Origin: Trichosporon coremiiforme
Lineage: Eukaryota; Basidiomycota; Tremellomycetes; Trichosporonales; Trichosporonaceae
DNA: 64,000 nucleotides
Direction: 5' to 3'
Assembly (NCBI GenBank): GCA_039545355.1
Contig: BCJJ01000023.1
Span: forward strand, 435,362-499,361
Positions 22,215 to 33,442 of this stretch are shown piece after piece. Below the pieces are notes generated by a model. It was not told the origin of the DNA. It saw only the letters and a program-made list of their open reading frames with translations, and ran no database searches. A program made the translations under genes and the position numbers. Position 1 is the first letter of the stretch. Each line of letters begins with the position of its first letter.

Positions 22215-23012
22215 GATGATTCTGCTTGCTGCTTGCTGATGATGTGGAAGTGACCAGGTCCGACGATATGGCGTCAGGACCGCTCGACCGCTCACGCGCG
22301 TGCAAGTGTCCATAAATTTGATCCCGCTCGGACATGAGCTCCGCCGGTGTCCGGCTGTCCGGGCCGACGGCCTCGGACTTTGGGGAAGGAGGGTCGTCGC
22401 CGCTCTGCTGTCTGCATATGCATATTTGGTTGAAGTAGCATTGAACCAGTCAAGTTCTGGGAGCTGTGCAAAGAAGGGAGCGGGTCGCTCACAAAGTCGC
22501 GCTCTCGCGCTCACGGACCGCTCGCCGACACGGGCAACTTGCTTTAGCCGACTGCTATGACGCTTGCTTGGCCCCCTCTGGCACACCTGATGCACAATGC
22601 AAGAACTGACTACAGTGCCCTCGACCACATCGCGTGCTGCTCACACTTACGGGTGTGCACCGGTGCACGTCGATGCACACTCAGCGCCTCGCAGCGTACG
22701 TGGCGAGAGTGACATATGCCGGCTGATGCAGCCAGGTGCGGGGCCTAACGTGCCCTGACGAGCCGAAGCACCCATCTCGATGGCGTTGCCCTTCCTTTAG
22801 CCCGACTTTGACTCTGCACTTATCCCCACCGTCATCGAGTCCGCGCTCTCGCTCGCTCGCGTTCATGGCCGCGACCCAGTCCGCATACCGATAGCCATCT
22901 AACATACACCTAGCCCTACCTCGATATCCATACCGCCGCCTGCCTCGGTCTTCTCGGTCCTCGGTGCAAGGGTCTCGCCGCCCACTGCCCCGCCACGACA
23001 CCGGCCGCCGCC
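22215..23012. other. Divergent intergenic region, nothing else recognised
   Basis: Lies between the small membrane-protein gene and the RING ligase gene, so it should carry two promoters. The right half is C/T-rich before ATG 23013. No coding exon supported. Confidence 0.55.
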
Positions 23013-25336
23013 ATGTCGTGGTTTCCTTCACGCATCAGCAACATCGTCCACACACTTGTGTATTCTCTCCCGTCACCGAATGAGACGAGCGCAAACGTCA
23101 CCAACTCCACTATCAACGGCACACTCGCCAATGCGACCGCAATCGCTTCAGAAGAGAAACTGAAGAAGGAGGCGCTCGTCATCCCTCTCGCCTTCGCGGG
23201 CGGGAAGTACGGCGCTGTCCTTGTCATTGTCGTGAGTGCAGCTCAAAGGTTCTTGTCGTAAACGCTGACCGCCAGGCCATTCTGCTGAATCGTATCCACC
23301 ACGTCGTCCAGCGACCGCGCCCGCCGCCGCCGCCCCTTCCCCACCCGCCCCTCGGATGGTACCGTGATCTGCGGCATCGTGTCTCGCGCGCCTTGACGTC
23401 GCCCAAGACGGCCAGCTACCTGCGCATACCAGGTCTGCTGGCGCTGGGTCGCGCATGGCTCCTGTTCTCGGTCATCACGCTGCAGGTCGCGAACCTGTGG
23501 CCGCAGAATCTTGTGAAGCGTCTCGAGGCCGCGCACTGGTCGGCCAGACCACTGACGCCGCTCGTCGCCCCGTTCGCGCACTCGCTCGCACACACGACCG
23601 ATCTCCTTGGCTCATGGGGGGGACACCAGGAAATGGAGAGTGTGTGCTGGAGTGTCTTCCTCTGCGTCTGCATCGGCCTCATCTGCGAGGCGCTGGCTAA
23701 TGGCCTCGATCGAGCGTGAGTTTAGAGCAAGTGTCGGTGAACTGACATGCAGTCGCCGCAGAGACGCAGGCGCCAGCTTCAACCTGTTCGGCTTCTCGTT
23801 CCTCTGTCACTTTTACTCGTCGCCCGTGACACACCACTACAACCCGCCTAACGTCACACATGGACGGCCAGACGTCCACGCCCTGTTTCAGCTCTGGCTT
23901 GGTCTCACAGAGGTGAGTTTAGCTTTTCTTCCAACCGTAACTGACGCCAGCTTACCTGGCTACAAGCTATCGAGCTGTCGCCTCGTCTCAGGCGCAACCA
24001 GCTGCTGCCGACAGGAATCTGCGGAGCCCTCAGCTTGACGCACTTCTTATACGTTTTGACGACCTCGCCACTGCGCTTCCCGTCATACTCGTTTGTGACG
24101 CACATGCTGGCGCTTCTCCTGACGATCGTCATCACGTGCACGGTTGTGCTTCGGGCGTTCACGCATCTGTTCACTCTAGGACACATCCCTTCCCCCATCT
24201 GGGTCAACCTTCTCCCGCACGAAGGCGCGATCCCCAGCGCAGAAGACGATGTGGGTGTAGCCCTCCTCAAGCTCGGAACCGCCTGCATCGAAGCGACCTC
24301 GTATTCTGGTCTCCGCAACGAGCTCGCGCCAATCCCCGAGCCGCAGCCGTTCGTGCGTCTCTCGGGTGCTGGATGCGACGACATGGGACGACCGAAACAA
24401 TCGAACGGCTTCGGCGGCCGCATTGATGACATTCAAGTCGCCGAGTTGACCGACCCCCACTCTGAGAGCCCATATTACCGCGAGTTGCGCAAGTTCTACA
24501 AGGCGCTTGGATCGCTCATGAAAGATGTGTTCATGATGGCCCTCCTCTCAACACCGGTCGGACGCAAGATCTACACCTCTGTGTGGAGGGCGTGGTACGC
24601 TCGTTGGTGGTACGGTCCGCGTCACTGGAAGTTCTGGCGCCGCGCTGCCTGGCGTGGACCTCGTCGCCGTCGCTACATCCCTGAGCCGCCCTCACTGGCC
24701 AATTGGCCGACCTCGGGCTGGTCAAGCGCGGTGCGGGTGCGACCTGAGGTCGTCCCTGAGGTTGTCGTGGCCGAGCATGAGGACAAGCCGCAGTACACCT
24801 TTGACCAGGTACTGCGCGGCGAGGTTGTCATCGAGGACGACGAGGACGAGGCGGGTGACTGGGTCGACGAGGTGTCTGACAACGAGTCGGACACCAGCGA
24901 CACGGAGGACGACGGACAGCCTCAGCCCGACGACGACCACCAGATCGCACTGTACCAAGACCTGGTGCAGGAGGACGGCGCGGCGCTGCAGCCCATTCTG
25001 CTCGCACACCTTACGAGCGGTGCACCTCTGACGCGCCGCCGCTACAACGCGCTGTCGAAGCGCCAGACGAGCTCGGATCCTTTCGCTGCCGCCGTGGCGT
25101 CTCGCCGCGCCGAGGTCACGAAGGTTAGCGGAGGCGACGAGTGGGACGAAGAGCGCCGCCGCGCGTGTGTCGTGTGCATGACGCAGCACCGCGACGTTAT
25201 CCTGTGGCCATGCCGTTGCCTGCTCATGTGCAACGACTGCCGCGACAGCCTCGCTGCCCGCCTGTCGGCCAAGGACCATGTGTGCCCGAACTGCCGGACC
25301 AAGGTGGAGGGGTACTCTAGAATTTATGTGCCCTGA
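23013..25336 (+). CDS. Asi1/Asi3-like multi-span RING E3 ubiquitin ligase (734 aa, 4 exons)
   Basis: Membrane ubiquitin ligase. In yeast the related Asi1-Asi3 complex sits in the inner nuclear membrane and degrades mislocalised membrane proteins and latent Stp1/2 factors. Exons are 23013-23231, 23276-23715, 23753-23912 and 23951-25336; introns are 37-44 nt. The N-terminus carries five clustered N-glycosylation sequons (NET, NVT, NST, NGT, NAT, about residues 24-46), so it should face the lumen. Several hydrophobic segments follow (about 58-75, 125-145, 205-225, 280-340). The cytosolic/nucleoplasmic region is Arg/Trp-rich, then strongly acidic. The C-terminus is a RING of the Asi type: CVVCMTQHRDVILWPCRCLLMCNDC...CPNC, ending in YSRIYVP. 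The family match rests on this arrangement. Confidence 0.85.
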
Positions 25337-25969
25337 AGACGTTAAGACTTTCGACTGTCTCAAGTTGTATGCATTTCTCTCGTGTTGAAATTTGGCCGTC
25401 TACACTGGACTAAGGCTGGTGCACGATGGTGCGCATGGTCTGTAGTAGTGGGTGACGGAAATAACCGGAGGTAAGAATACGTGGCCCCCAGTGGGTACAT
25501 GAACGTTTCGAGGGGTGGTTTGGTACGGCGTCGCTCTGAGTGGCTCAGAAATTTGAGGAGACCCTAGGCGCCATGAGCTGCCAGATCCTGTCTGGCCAGA
25601 CTAGGTTGGGTAGGCTCCGGACTGCCTCGCGCTGCCTGCCTGTGAACCGGAGTACTGCACCACCATTCCTCCTACGCGCATCAACTTTTTATTGTGCGTG
25701 TGTGTCTTGTCCTCTCCTCTGCAACCCAGCAACTCTTGACATTTCTTCGACTGCGGTCACTCCAAAAGGCGACAACCGAACTTGAAAGCGCAGATAACCG
25801 TCTGAAAAAGCTTTCATTTCACCCAAGCGCCAACTTTATCTTTTCCCCTCCCCTAAACCTCCCCGATTACATCAACGAGCAGGCATCTGCTCAAGGCGCA
25901 CGTCGCTACATTTTCACCATATCCACTCCCACTCCCACCACCCCCGCACGCCCTGCAAAGGACACCAAG
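25337..25969. other. Intergenic and leader of the PRPP synthetase gene
   Basis: No gene seen. From about 25840 the sequence is C/T- and A-rich, leading into ATG 25970. That is the first ATG in the frame which joins, by splicing, to the enzyme. Confidence 0.6.
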
Positions 25970-27557
25970 ATGTCGACCGTCAACACGTCCATCAAGCTCT
26001 TCACCGGTTAGTACGACTGTCTGCTGCGTGAGCCTCTACGAGCTCTGCAAAGAGTCGTGTGGGCGGGACAAATTTGTGGTGCCTTAGGCCTCATTAAGCC
26101 GGAGCTGCTGTGCCAAGCAGTGGAATTTTGGAACCGAGCTTCCGGTTCCCAGCCCCGACAGCGATGGCGGCACCGGCCGAGCCGGCGGCGTCCACGGCAA
26201 TGTCCACAGCGACGAGCGCTGCTGCTGGACGCTGCTCCGAACGCTGCGTGAGCGAATCCGGGGCCGCACCGTCTATCGGAGCTGGCTGGGGCGGTCATTC
26301 ATGGGTCAAGCCCTCAGGGGAATTCCCTATCGTCCGCCCACCTCAGCCATCGTCTGAGGCTCTAGTGGCCATGCGAGTCTGCTTCCCCCGATACGAGAGA
26401 CGGAGACGGCGAGCTGTGGTCTTGTGAACCCGAGCTGATAGCAAGGTACCTCGCACCCCGAGCTGGCTCACCTCATTGCCAAGCGTCTCGGCATCCCGGT
26501 GTCCCGCGCGAACGTGATCCAGCCCCCCTCGGGTGAGACCAAGGTCACCATTGTCGAGTCTGTCCGTGACTACGATGTGTACATCCTGAACACGGTGAGT
26601 ACGACGGGGTTCTCGGGCGTTATCGTATTTCCCGGTGGTATCGGTTGTTGCGGTGAATCTTCGCTCCGAACGAGCGCTGCGCACGAGACCTCTTTCCAGT
26701 TATCTCGAATGACCACTAACAAGTGACAGGGCGCGGGAGCGGTCAACACGTCGTTGATGGAGCTGTGCATCATGATCCACGCGTGCAAGATTGCGTCGGC
26801 TCGCCGCATCACGGCCATCATCCCTCACTTCTTCTACGCGCGCCAGGACAAGAAGGACAAGTCGCGTGCCCCGATCACGGCCAAGCTCGTCGCCAACATG
26901 CTCCGCGAGGCCGGCTGCGACCACGTTATCACGATGGACCTGCACGCGTCGCAGATCCAGGGCTTCTTCGACGTCCCCGTTGACAAGTGAGCTTGTTTGC
27001 CGTCTGATCGAGCTAACGTCAGCCTGTACGCCGAGCCGTCGATGATCAAGTACATCCGGGAGAACATTGATGTCCAGAACGTTGTCATTGTCTCCCCGGA
27101 CGCTGGAGGTGCCAAGCGCGCTACGTCGATTGCCGACCGCCTGAACGTCGAGTTCGCCCTGTTCCACAAGGAGCGTAAGCGCGCCAACGAGGTGTCCCGC
27201 ATGGTCCTTGTCGGCAGCGTCAAGGGCAAGGTCGCCATCCTCGTCGACGACATGGCCGACACCTGCGGTACGCTCGGCCTTGCGGCCCGCAACCTCCTCG
27301 AGGCCGGCGCGTCCAAGGTCTACGCCATCGTCACCCACGGTATCCTCTCCGGCCCCGCGCTCAAGTGCATCTCGGAGTCTGGCATGGAGAAGCTCGTCAT
27401 CACGAATACGATCCCGCAGGGCGACAACCTCGAGAAGTGCGACAAGATCGAGGTCGTCGACGTCTCCCCCGTCCTCGCCGAGACCATCAGGCGGAGTCAC
27501 TTCGGAGAGTCAGTCTCGTACCTCTTCCACGAGGTGCCGTTTGGCAACGGCCTCTAA
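25970..27557 (+). CDS. Ribose-phosphate pyrophosphokinase (PRPP synthetase, 325 aa, 4 exons)
   Basis: Makes 5-phosphoribosyl-1-pyrophosphate from ribose 5-phosphate and ATP for purine, pyrimidine, His and Trp synthesis; cytosolic. Exons are 25970-26006, 26446-26594, 26730-26986 and 27023-27557. The size matches short catalytic fungal Prs2/3/4-type subunits. Motifs: [10 protein letters not shown] at the N-terminus, [30 protein letters not shown] (flexible loop and catalytic Lys/Arg region), [22 protein letters not shown], and the PRPP-binding loop [11 protein letters not shown] near residue 222. All active-site blocks are intact. Intron 1 is 439 nt with a GTTAGT donor, unusually long for this window and placed right after the 12th codon. 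Confidence 0.95.
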
Positions 27558-28307
27558 GGCGCAGATCGGCCGCCAGGCCGATTGTAGCTGGTCGAGGCTG
27601 AGCCTGTCCAGGCTGGATCGGACTCGGCCTGATCGGCCGAGATCGGCTGTCTGGAGGGGGAAGGCGGAGGGAGTAGTGTCCGCTCGCAGCACACACACGC
27701 GAGCTGTCTGTAGAAGTTAGAGGGGTGGCACGGTGAAGGCGATTTGTACAAAAAACAACGTCAACAAACACGTTGCATCACGCTTGGAAATGCAGAATCA
27801 TAGAGCATAGGGATACAGCGAGCGTTGCGCAGCAGAGCGGCGCAGTGTAAGAGTGTCGACAGCAGAATCGCTATCTGGTACAGTGGACGAGGCAGGTAAG
27901 AGGAAGTCACATGCGGAGAAGATCGTGCCTTGCTTGTGGCGATCTTGTTCCAGAAACAGGTCTCCAGACCCGCCACGGCCATCAGAACCTCACTCAGCGT
28001 TGTGACGGATGCAGTGACCACCATGGAAACCCCAAGCCGACATTGGTAGGCTCAAAAACTCCTCACCTAAGGCCTTTCATGGCATGGCAGACGACCTGAT
28101 CGAAGTCCGGGCGGCGCGAAAGGTCGCGAGATAAGAACGTTAAGGCGCTTGATTGTCAAGATGTGCTGTGGAGCCCTGCGACGGTAGCTGGACGCTGACA
28201 CACCGAGACAAACAACGAGGGGAAAGGAATGAGGTGCGGTGCTGACCGCATGCCGGTTCTTAATGCAGCTCGAACCCCTTGCCCATCACTCTTCGAAGCA
28301 AATCGTT
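27558..28307. other. Intergenic, nothing recognised
   Basis: 3' region of the PRPP synthetase gene and the sequence before a small doubtful ORF. No domain or exon chain. Confidence 0.5.
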
Positions 28308-28643
28308 ATGGCGACTCAGGGTTTCAGCATCCTTCGTGTCCGCAGAGAGGTGCTCTCCGAGTCGATCTGGCACAGCCTCATCGCCGCGCCCAAGTACACG
28401 CAGTTGTCCGGGGGCAGCAAACCCGTTAAGAACCTCGCTTGTCCGTTACCTTGGTTTCTCTGTCCATTCACCCGGGCGGTCACCGAGCCTCATGTTCTAG
28501 CCACCGAAGCCGCAGCCACAGAGGCGGCGCAGAACATTGCGGAGGTCATCGGCGCGCACTTTATCGAAGACACCATGACCAACAAGTGCCACCCGAATGC
28601 GGCGGCAGCAGAGCGCGACTTTAACATCTTCCACGCTGTGTAG
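28308..28643 (+). CDS. Uncertain small ORF (111 aa)
   Basis: Not recognised. It starts MATQGFSILRVRREVLSESI and ends ERDFNIFHAV. The N-terminal 45 residues and the Ala-rich helix LATEAAATEAAQNIAEVIGAHF look protein-like. The middle (ACPLPWFLCPF) looks less so and may be an unspliced intron starting GTTAAG near 28425. It could be a real small gene, a gene whose intron I cannot place, or a remnant. Confidence 0.3.
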   Translation: MATQGFSILRVRREVLSESIWHSLIAAPKYTQLSGGSKPVKNLACPLPWFLCPFTRAVTEPHVLATEAAATEAAQNIAEVIGAHFIEDTMTNKCHPNAAAAERDFNIFHAV

Positions 28644-28957
28644 TCGGAATACGTGAGCGAGCCGCCCGACACGACTGCCGGGCACGACAGCTCTGGAATC
28701 GACGCCCTCTTCAACGTGGAGTCTTGTAGCTGTGGTACCTGTTACATCATCATAACATGCTCACCTGATGTACAAAGTCTAACGAGAGTATGCTTGTCTA
28801 CGGAGGTTAGGGCTGGTTGTCGCAGCTCGATGCGGGTGGAGGCCCCGGCCCAAGCCCAGGGAGGCGCGGTCACGTGACCCCGATGGTAGGTGGAGGTAGG
28901 GATGGCGAAGTTGTTCGTGGCAACTCGTCGAGGTGGATGAGGAAGGAAGGGGGGTTT
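28644..28957. other. Short spacer, nothing recognised
   Basis: Lies between the doubtful ORF and the end of the DUF1275 gene. No feature seen. Confidence 0.5.
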
Positions 28958-30259
28958 CTAGTTCTCCGGGCTGGCAAAGCAGACCAGCAACCCGCTGAAA
29001 GCCTTGATGAGGACCGCGACCATGATGACGACCCAGCTCGCAGTCCAGCGGTGGAGGACGGCACCGATGAAACTCCCGCCCAACATGGCGACGACGTATA
29101 TCAATCGTCTGTTCCTCGGTCCTGCCTTCGGATTGTTCCAGCTTCTGAACAGATACTGGTCCGCAACGAAATCTACAAACGCACTGGTCATCGGTGCAGA
29201 GGGAAGTTCAGCGCAGGCGCTTTGTCTGGCCATCACGACTTGAGCGCCGGACATGTAGGCGAAGAGGAAGAGGACGGCCCACTCGTTCTTGGCGCCTACG
29301 CGGGTCCCGGGCGGTCCGTGCGGGGAAACGAACACGGCGCATACAATGAGAAGGAAGCACTGCCCGAAAATAGTGATTAGGAGCCAGTACCTGCGCCTGG
29401 GGCCAAGAAAGTTGCCAAGGTGGCCCATGAGGAAGGCTCCGGCGATGAAGCCCGCGAAAGACACGCCTGTCAACAATGCCAACGTCTTCGCGGCTCCCAC
29501 AGCGGCCAGAGTCAGGACTATCGCGTTTCCCGTCTGGTTCGAAGCGAACGTCTGGAAATCGGCGTACGTCGTCGCGTCGAGAACGCCTGCGGACAGGGCT
29601 TGCGTGACCAAACAGGGCACGAGCGACATCGAAGCCACATCCTCCATCGCCCAACGGTGCAGGGTGCACGGCTCGTACTCGTTCACGAGGCCCATGCCTA
29701 ACTCCGGGTCCTCGCGCGTCTTCTTCGGATCCGGGTACGGCTTCATGTCCGCCGGGACGTGCTGCGTCTCCTGGTCAGGGTACGGTTTCTCGTCGGGTGG
29801 CACCGAGGAGCTCGACGACATCGACGCGCGGTCCCTTCCTCCTTCTCCTCCACCCTCTCCTCCTGCTCCCGCTCCACCAGCCCCGATCGCCGGTGATGGC
29901 AGGGGCGACAGTGTCGGCGATTGCGAAACAGTCGGGCGGCGCTGCGTCACGCTCTGCCCCGGCTTTTCGCTCATGTACTCTGTCGATCCTCGCGCCGGGA
30001 TCGAGGGAGAAGTGGGCACGTGCTGGTCCCCGTCCATATTGCCTGGTTCCTCCGTGAAGGGGTGGTCGACTGGGCGGATGCGCGCGACGGCGCCGAAGCT
30101 TGGCGAGCCCACCACTGGTCCGGGAACATGTGGCGTCTGCAGTAGTGACATCGGGAGCGACAGCCGGCGTCCGGATGCCGAACGCTCCGGCACCGAGATA
30201 CACTGGTGGCATTCGTGGGGGTGGGTCGAGGACCGCGAGTTGCGTTTTGGTCGTAGCAT
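28958..30259 (-). CDS. DUF1275 (YoaK-type) membrane protein (433 aa)
   Basis: Integral membrane protein of the DUF1275/YoaK family, widespread in bacteria and fungi and functionally unassigned. One exon. The first 200 residues are disordered, Pro/Ser/Gly-rich and acidic. The domain starts near 215 (SLVPCLVTQALSAGVLDATTYADF). It has about six hydrophobic segments, including the family-typical ASNQTGN block (GN after the first helix), FIAGAFLMGHLG, a loop with RRRYWLL, and LFLFAYMSGAQVVMARQSA. Location is probably the plasma membrane. The ATG at 30259 is the first in frame; a shorter start would still keep the whole domain. Confidence 0.85.
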   Translation of the reverse strand: MLRPKRNSRSSTHPHECHQCISVPERSASGRRLSLPMSLLQTPHVPGPVVGSPSFGAVARIRPVDHPFTEEPGNMDGDQHVPTSPSIPARGSTEYMSEKPGQSVTQRRPTVSQSPTLSPLPSPAIGAGGAGAGGEGGGEGGRDRASMSSSSSVPPDEKPYPDQETQHVPADMKPYPDPKKTREDPELGMGLVNEYEPCTLHRWAMEDVASMSLVPCLVTQALSAGVLDATTYADFQTFASNQTGNAIVLTLAAVGAAKTLALLTGVSFAGFIAGAFLMGHLGNFLGPRRRYWLLITIFGQCFLLIVCAVFVSPHGPPGTRVGAKNEWAVLFLFAYMSGAQVVMARQSACAELPSAPMTSAFVDFVADQYLFRSWNNPKAGPRNRRLIYVVAMLGGSFIGAVLHRWTASWVVIMVAVLIKAFSGLLVCFASPEN

Positions 30260-31462
30260 CGTGTTTCGAGCGTTGAGGGAATCGAGCAGGTGGCAAGCGT
30301 GGGACTGGGGGAGAGAGTGTGGGGATAGAGTGAGGGAGAGGGGGGAGGGGGTGCACGGCTAGGCCGTGTCAGTGGCGGTGGCGCTGGGGCTCGAAGTCGA
30401 GGGTGTCAGTTCGAGTAATTCGAGTAGTTTGAGTAGTTCGAGTAGTTCGAGTAGTTCGAGTAGTTCGAGTGGTTGGAGTGGCCGAGTGGTTCGAGGCTCG
30501 AGTGGTCGGTCGAAGCCGAAAGTGTCGTAGAGGTTGGAGTGCGTGTGTCAACAAGCTGTCTGGGCGATGGAAGGTTTGCAGTTGCCGTAACTGTGGAGCC
30601 GGTGTCCGCTGCTTGGGTCTGGGTGCTATAAGTCTGGGTGAGAGTTATGTGCCAAGAATGCCCAGCCGTCGAGTGCCAGATACTAGTGCGCTGTTCGTGA
30701 GTTTCGTGAGGTCGAGTGCGAGTTGGAAGGATTGTCAGAATTGTCCAGAATTCGAGATTGCAGCGGCTTGTCTGGTGACTGACCCCTCCCCACACTGGAG
30801 CAGAAGCCGTAGTCCGCACCCAGTTCCCTGAGAAGGATGCAGCGGTGATCGCGCGGGGAATGCATGCAAGACATGCAAGGTCCGAATGTTTGCGGAGCTC
30901 GTAGGGGAAGAGAGAGCGAAGGCGAAGACGAGCGATGGGGAGGGGGATATGACGCTGATAGCAGGTCGGACCCTGAGATGGATTCGGAGCCCATTCGTAT
31001 TCGCTTGGACACTTTTCCAACGCAGCCTGTTCCTCACGCTGCAGTATGAGTGCCGGTTCGGCATTCTCCCACGTGGAAGCATATTCAGGCTCAACATCAA
31101 AAGAAATGGCCGTGAATGCCGAATACAGCATGCCTAGGCTGAGCGGATTAGGAACGGGTAAGGAGCGGATATGGCCGGATTTGACCTTGCAATTGGGCAG
31201 GCTGGAATCAGCTGCCCAAGCATCGACTGCTTTCCCACGGTGATGGCGCTCACACAGCCCATCCAAGACCAGACCTCCCGGAGACCGCCGGTCTGGCCAC
31301 ACCGCGCGCAGCTGGCCGGTAGTCACCACCGACGTGCCGGGTCCGAAAGTTCTGGCCGGCCCAAAGTTGCCCGGTCGCAATCGTCAGCTGCTGTGTCTAG
31401 GACACCTTGATTGCTAAGCTACAACCAGCACATGCATCCTCTCCATCCCTCACCAGATCACC
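30260..31462. other. Intergenic region with a 9-bp minisatellite and a doubtful minus ORF
   Basis: The minisatellite at 30411-30482 is listed separately. A 324-codon frame on minus (30406-31380) runs through it, ending in Ser-Asn-Tyr repeats. Its sequence has no domain, mixed composition and no promoter or intron support, so I leave it uncalled. A C/T-rich leader precedes the GST start. Confidence 0.45.
30411..30482 (+). repeat. 9-bp minisatellite (TCGAGTAGT), 8 units
   Basis: Eight tandem 9-mers. Units at 30438, 30447 and 30456 are identical; the outer ones differ by one to four bases. The period is a multiple of three, so any frame through it stays open (Ser-Asn-Tyr on minus). It is AT-richer than the flanks. 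Confidence 0.92.
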
Positions 31463-32244
31463 ATGGGTGTCACCGTCCACCACCTCCAGGCCTCGCGCTC
31501 CGACCGCCTCTTCCTCCTCCTCGAGGAGATGGCCGCGCCCTACGACGTCACGGTCCACTTCCGCAACAAGACCGGCCAGGCGAACGCGTCACTCGCCCGG
31601 GCCGTTCCTCTGGGCAAGGTGTGTCTTCCCTCCCTGGCTTCCTGCTTTCTGGGCCTGCTCCTGCTTTCAAATGACATTGCCCCCCTGATTCCAGCTGACG
31701 TCTGGCCCCCGCCGCCGTGATCGACGGAGAGACAGTGATCGAATCCGGCGCGATCGTCTCCGCCCTCATTCGCAAGTTTGGCGCCGACGCCCCAGCCACC
31801 TTCGAATACCCCGAGTCGCCGACGTCGGCATTCTGGTCCACGTTCAGCGAGGGCACCCTCATGCTGAACCTGCAGCCTACCGTTGTCACTGCGCGCGTGG
31901 CCGCGGGTCTGAAGTCGACGCTGACGGACGAGGGCGAGAAGCGCGGCGTGGATAAGCTGAAGAGGGCCCTGTTCGGGGTCGCAGTGCAGAACGTGAACAA
32001 TGCGCTGAAGTACGTCGAGCAGTGGTTGGAAGGACACGAAAACTTTACGGGCAACGAGAAGATCGGGTCCGGCGACGTCATGATGTACTTCGCCCTCGCG
32101 ATCGCTTATGGTAACGGCAAGGGGCCGTACAAGTATGGACCCAAGACGGTCGCGTGGATAAAGAAGATTCTGGACCGGCCTGCATTCAAGAAAGCGATGA
32201 AGCGGAGGGACGACGAGGAGAAGGCCCAGAAGGCGAACCTGTAA
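31463..32244 (+). CDS. Glutathione S-transferase, apparent 1-nt frameshift (234 aa if corrected)
   Basis: Conjugates glutathione to electrophiles; cytosolic. Exon 1 is 31463-31618 (MGVTVHHLQASRSDRLFLLLEEM, the thioredoxin-fold start). The intron runs 31619-31694 (GTGTGT to CCAG), then exon 2 runs to 32244. The N-domain signature VIDGETVIESGAIVSALIRKFG and the helical C-domain are clear. However, splicing as drawn puts exon 2 out of frame: the coding length is 706 nt. One base fewer in the C5 run at 31706-31710 would restore the frame through LTSGPAAVIDGE. Alternatively, a cryptic acceptor at 31729 joins in frame but drops the beta-3 strand that holds glutathione. So this is a sequence error, a recent null mutation or an unusual splice. 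The gene is convergent with the adenosine-deaminase-like gene, 86 nt apart. Confidence 0.72.
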
Positions 32245-32330
32245 CATCACCTGTCTCAAAGTCAAGTAGTACATCCAGCCTGTCAGAGCCATTCTCAATC
32301 TCTCTATGTATACATGTATACGGTGTCTGT

Positions 32331-33442
32331 CTAGAGCTTCTCAAGCACCGAGAACGAGTCCAGCTCCCTCTCGACGGGCGGGATGGCGTCCTTGTCGAGG
32401 GCGCCTTTGATCGCCCTCCGGCTCAGCTCGACGAGCTGCTTCTCGGAGAGGCCAAAGTGCTGCGCGGCGTGGTAGTGCTCGTCAGAGCTCTTGGCTCCAA
32501 AGACGCCAACATCGTCCGTGCCGAGCGAGATGCTGTCGCCATTATTCCACCACCATCCGAAGTGGTGGTCGCCATGAGTAGGCTTGCCCCCATTCTCCTT
32601 CGCCGGGAGCATGTTCGCGAGGACGTTGCAGGTCAAACACAGTTCCGGCGCAATGTTGCGCTTCACGAGCTCGTCGCGGACAGACTCGGGGAGGTGGATC
32701 GCGTGTCCGACGCGACGAGGGTTCCAGCGCAGCATGACGTCGAGAGTTCCGTTCTCAGCCTGCTTCGGAATCTCGCCAAAGTGCACGACGGCGGGGAGGT
32801 CCTCCTTCTGGCACCGCTCGAAGACGGGGTCCAGAGCGGTGAGGTCCTTCGCATTGTTCGGGTCCCCGCAGACATCGACGCCGACGACGATCGGCGGGAA
32901 GGCAGATGAGCGGAGACGCAGGGCCGTGTCAACGACCCAGTCTGCGTCCTCCCGGTTGTGTTTTGCCTGGTCGATGGAGAGGATCAGACGCACGCGCATC
33001 CCGTTCTCGTCGTTCCAGCGCTTGATCTCGTCGTGGATCAGCTCGACTGTCTCCTCTGCACTCGCGTCTGAGAGCGCGCGCGGAGTCGTGCGGAGCTCAA
33101 GGTACGTCACCCCATCAGCCGCGAACTCGGACAACAGCGCCGGAATCGCGAAAGCAAGAGCCTCGCGCGTGTTCACCAGCTCGTAGATGTAGTTGTTGAA
33201 GTGGGAGAAGAACCTTATGTCAGCGTCAGCGGCTAAGGGGGAACTCACGTCGAGATGTCCTGCGCCTGCGACGGATCGGCGAGAGCCTCCTCGGGCGGCG
33301 CGAGGCGTTCCTGAAGTTGCTTGGGCGACGCGTCGTAGATGCTCTGGAGGACGTCGCGAGAGATACTGCCGGAGAGATGCGCGTGCAGCTCCACCTTGGG
33401 CAGGCGCTGGCAGAACGCGAGGTCGGGACGGTCTTGGTGCAT
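32331..33442 (-). CDS. Adenosine-deaminase-like protein (N6-methyl-AMP deaminase type, 358 aa, 2 exons)
   Basis: Zinc-dependent amidohydrolase. The closest relatives by motif are ADAL/MAPDA enzymes, which turn N6-methyl-AMP into IMP and methylamine; classical adenosine deaminase is the alternative. Exons are 33442-33249 and 33213-32331, with a 35-nt intron. Metal and catalytic residues are in place: KVELHAHLSGS (two zinc His) near residue 20, VVHFGE (His and the next acid), RRVGHAIHL (catalytic His) and SLGTDDVGVFG (Asp-Asp pair). The TYLELRTTPRA segment is also family-typical. Start ATG 33442 is the first in frame after the leader. Cytosolic. Confidence 0.9.

Noticed and set aside
30406..31380. 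324-codon minus frame ending in Ser-Asn-Tyr repeats
   Set aside because: No domain, no intron support, mixed codon use and a minisatellite at its end. Kept only as a finding on the repeat.
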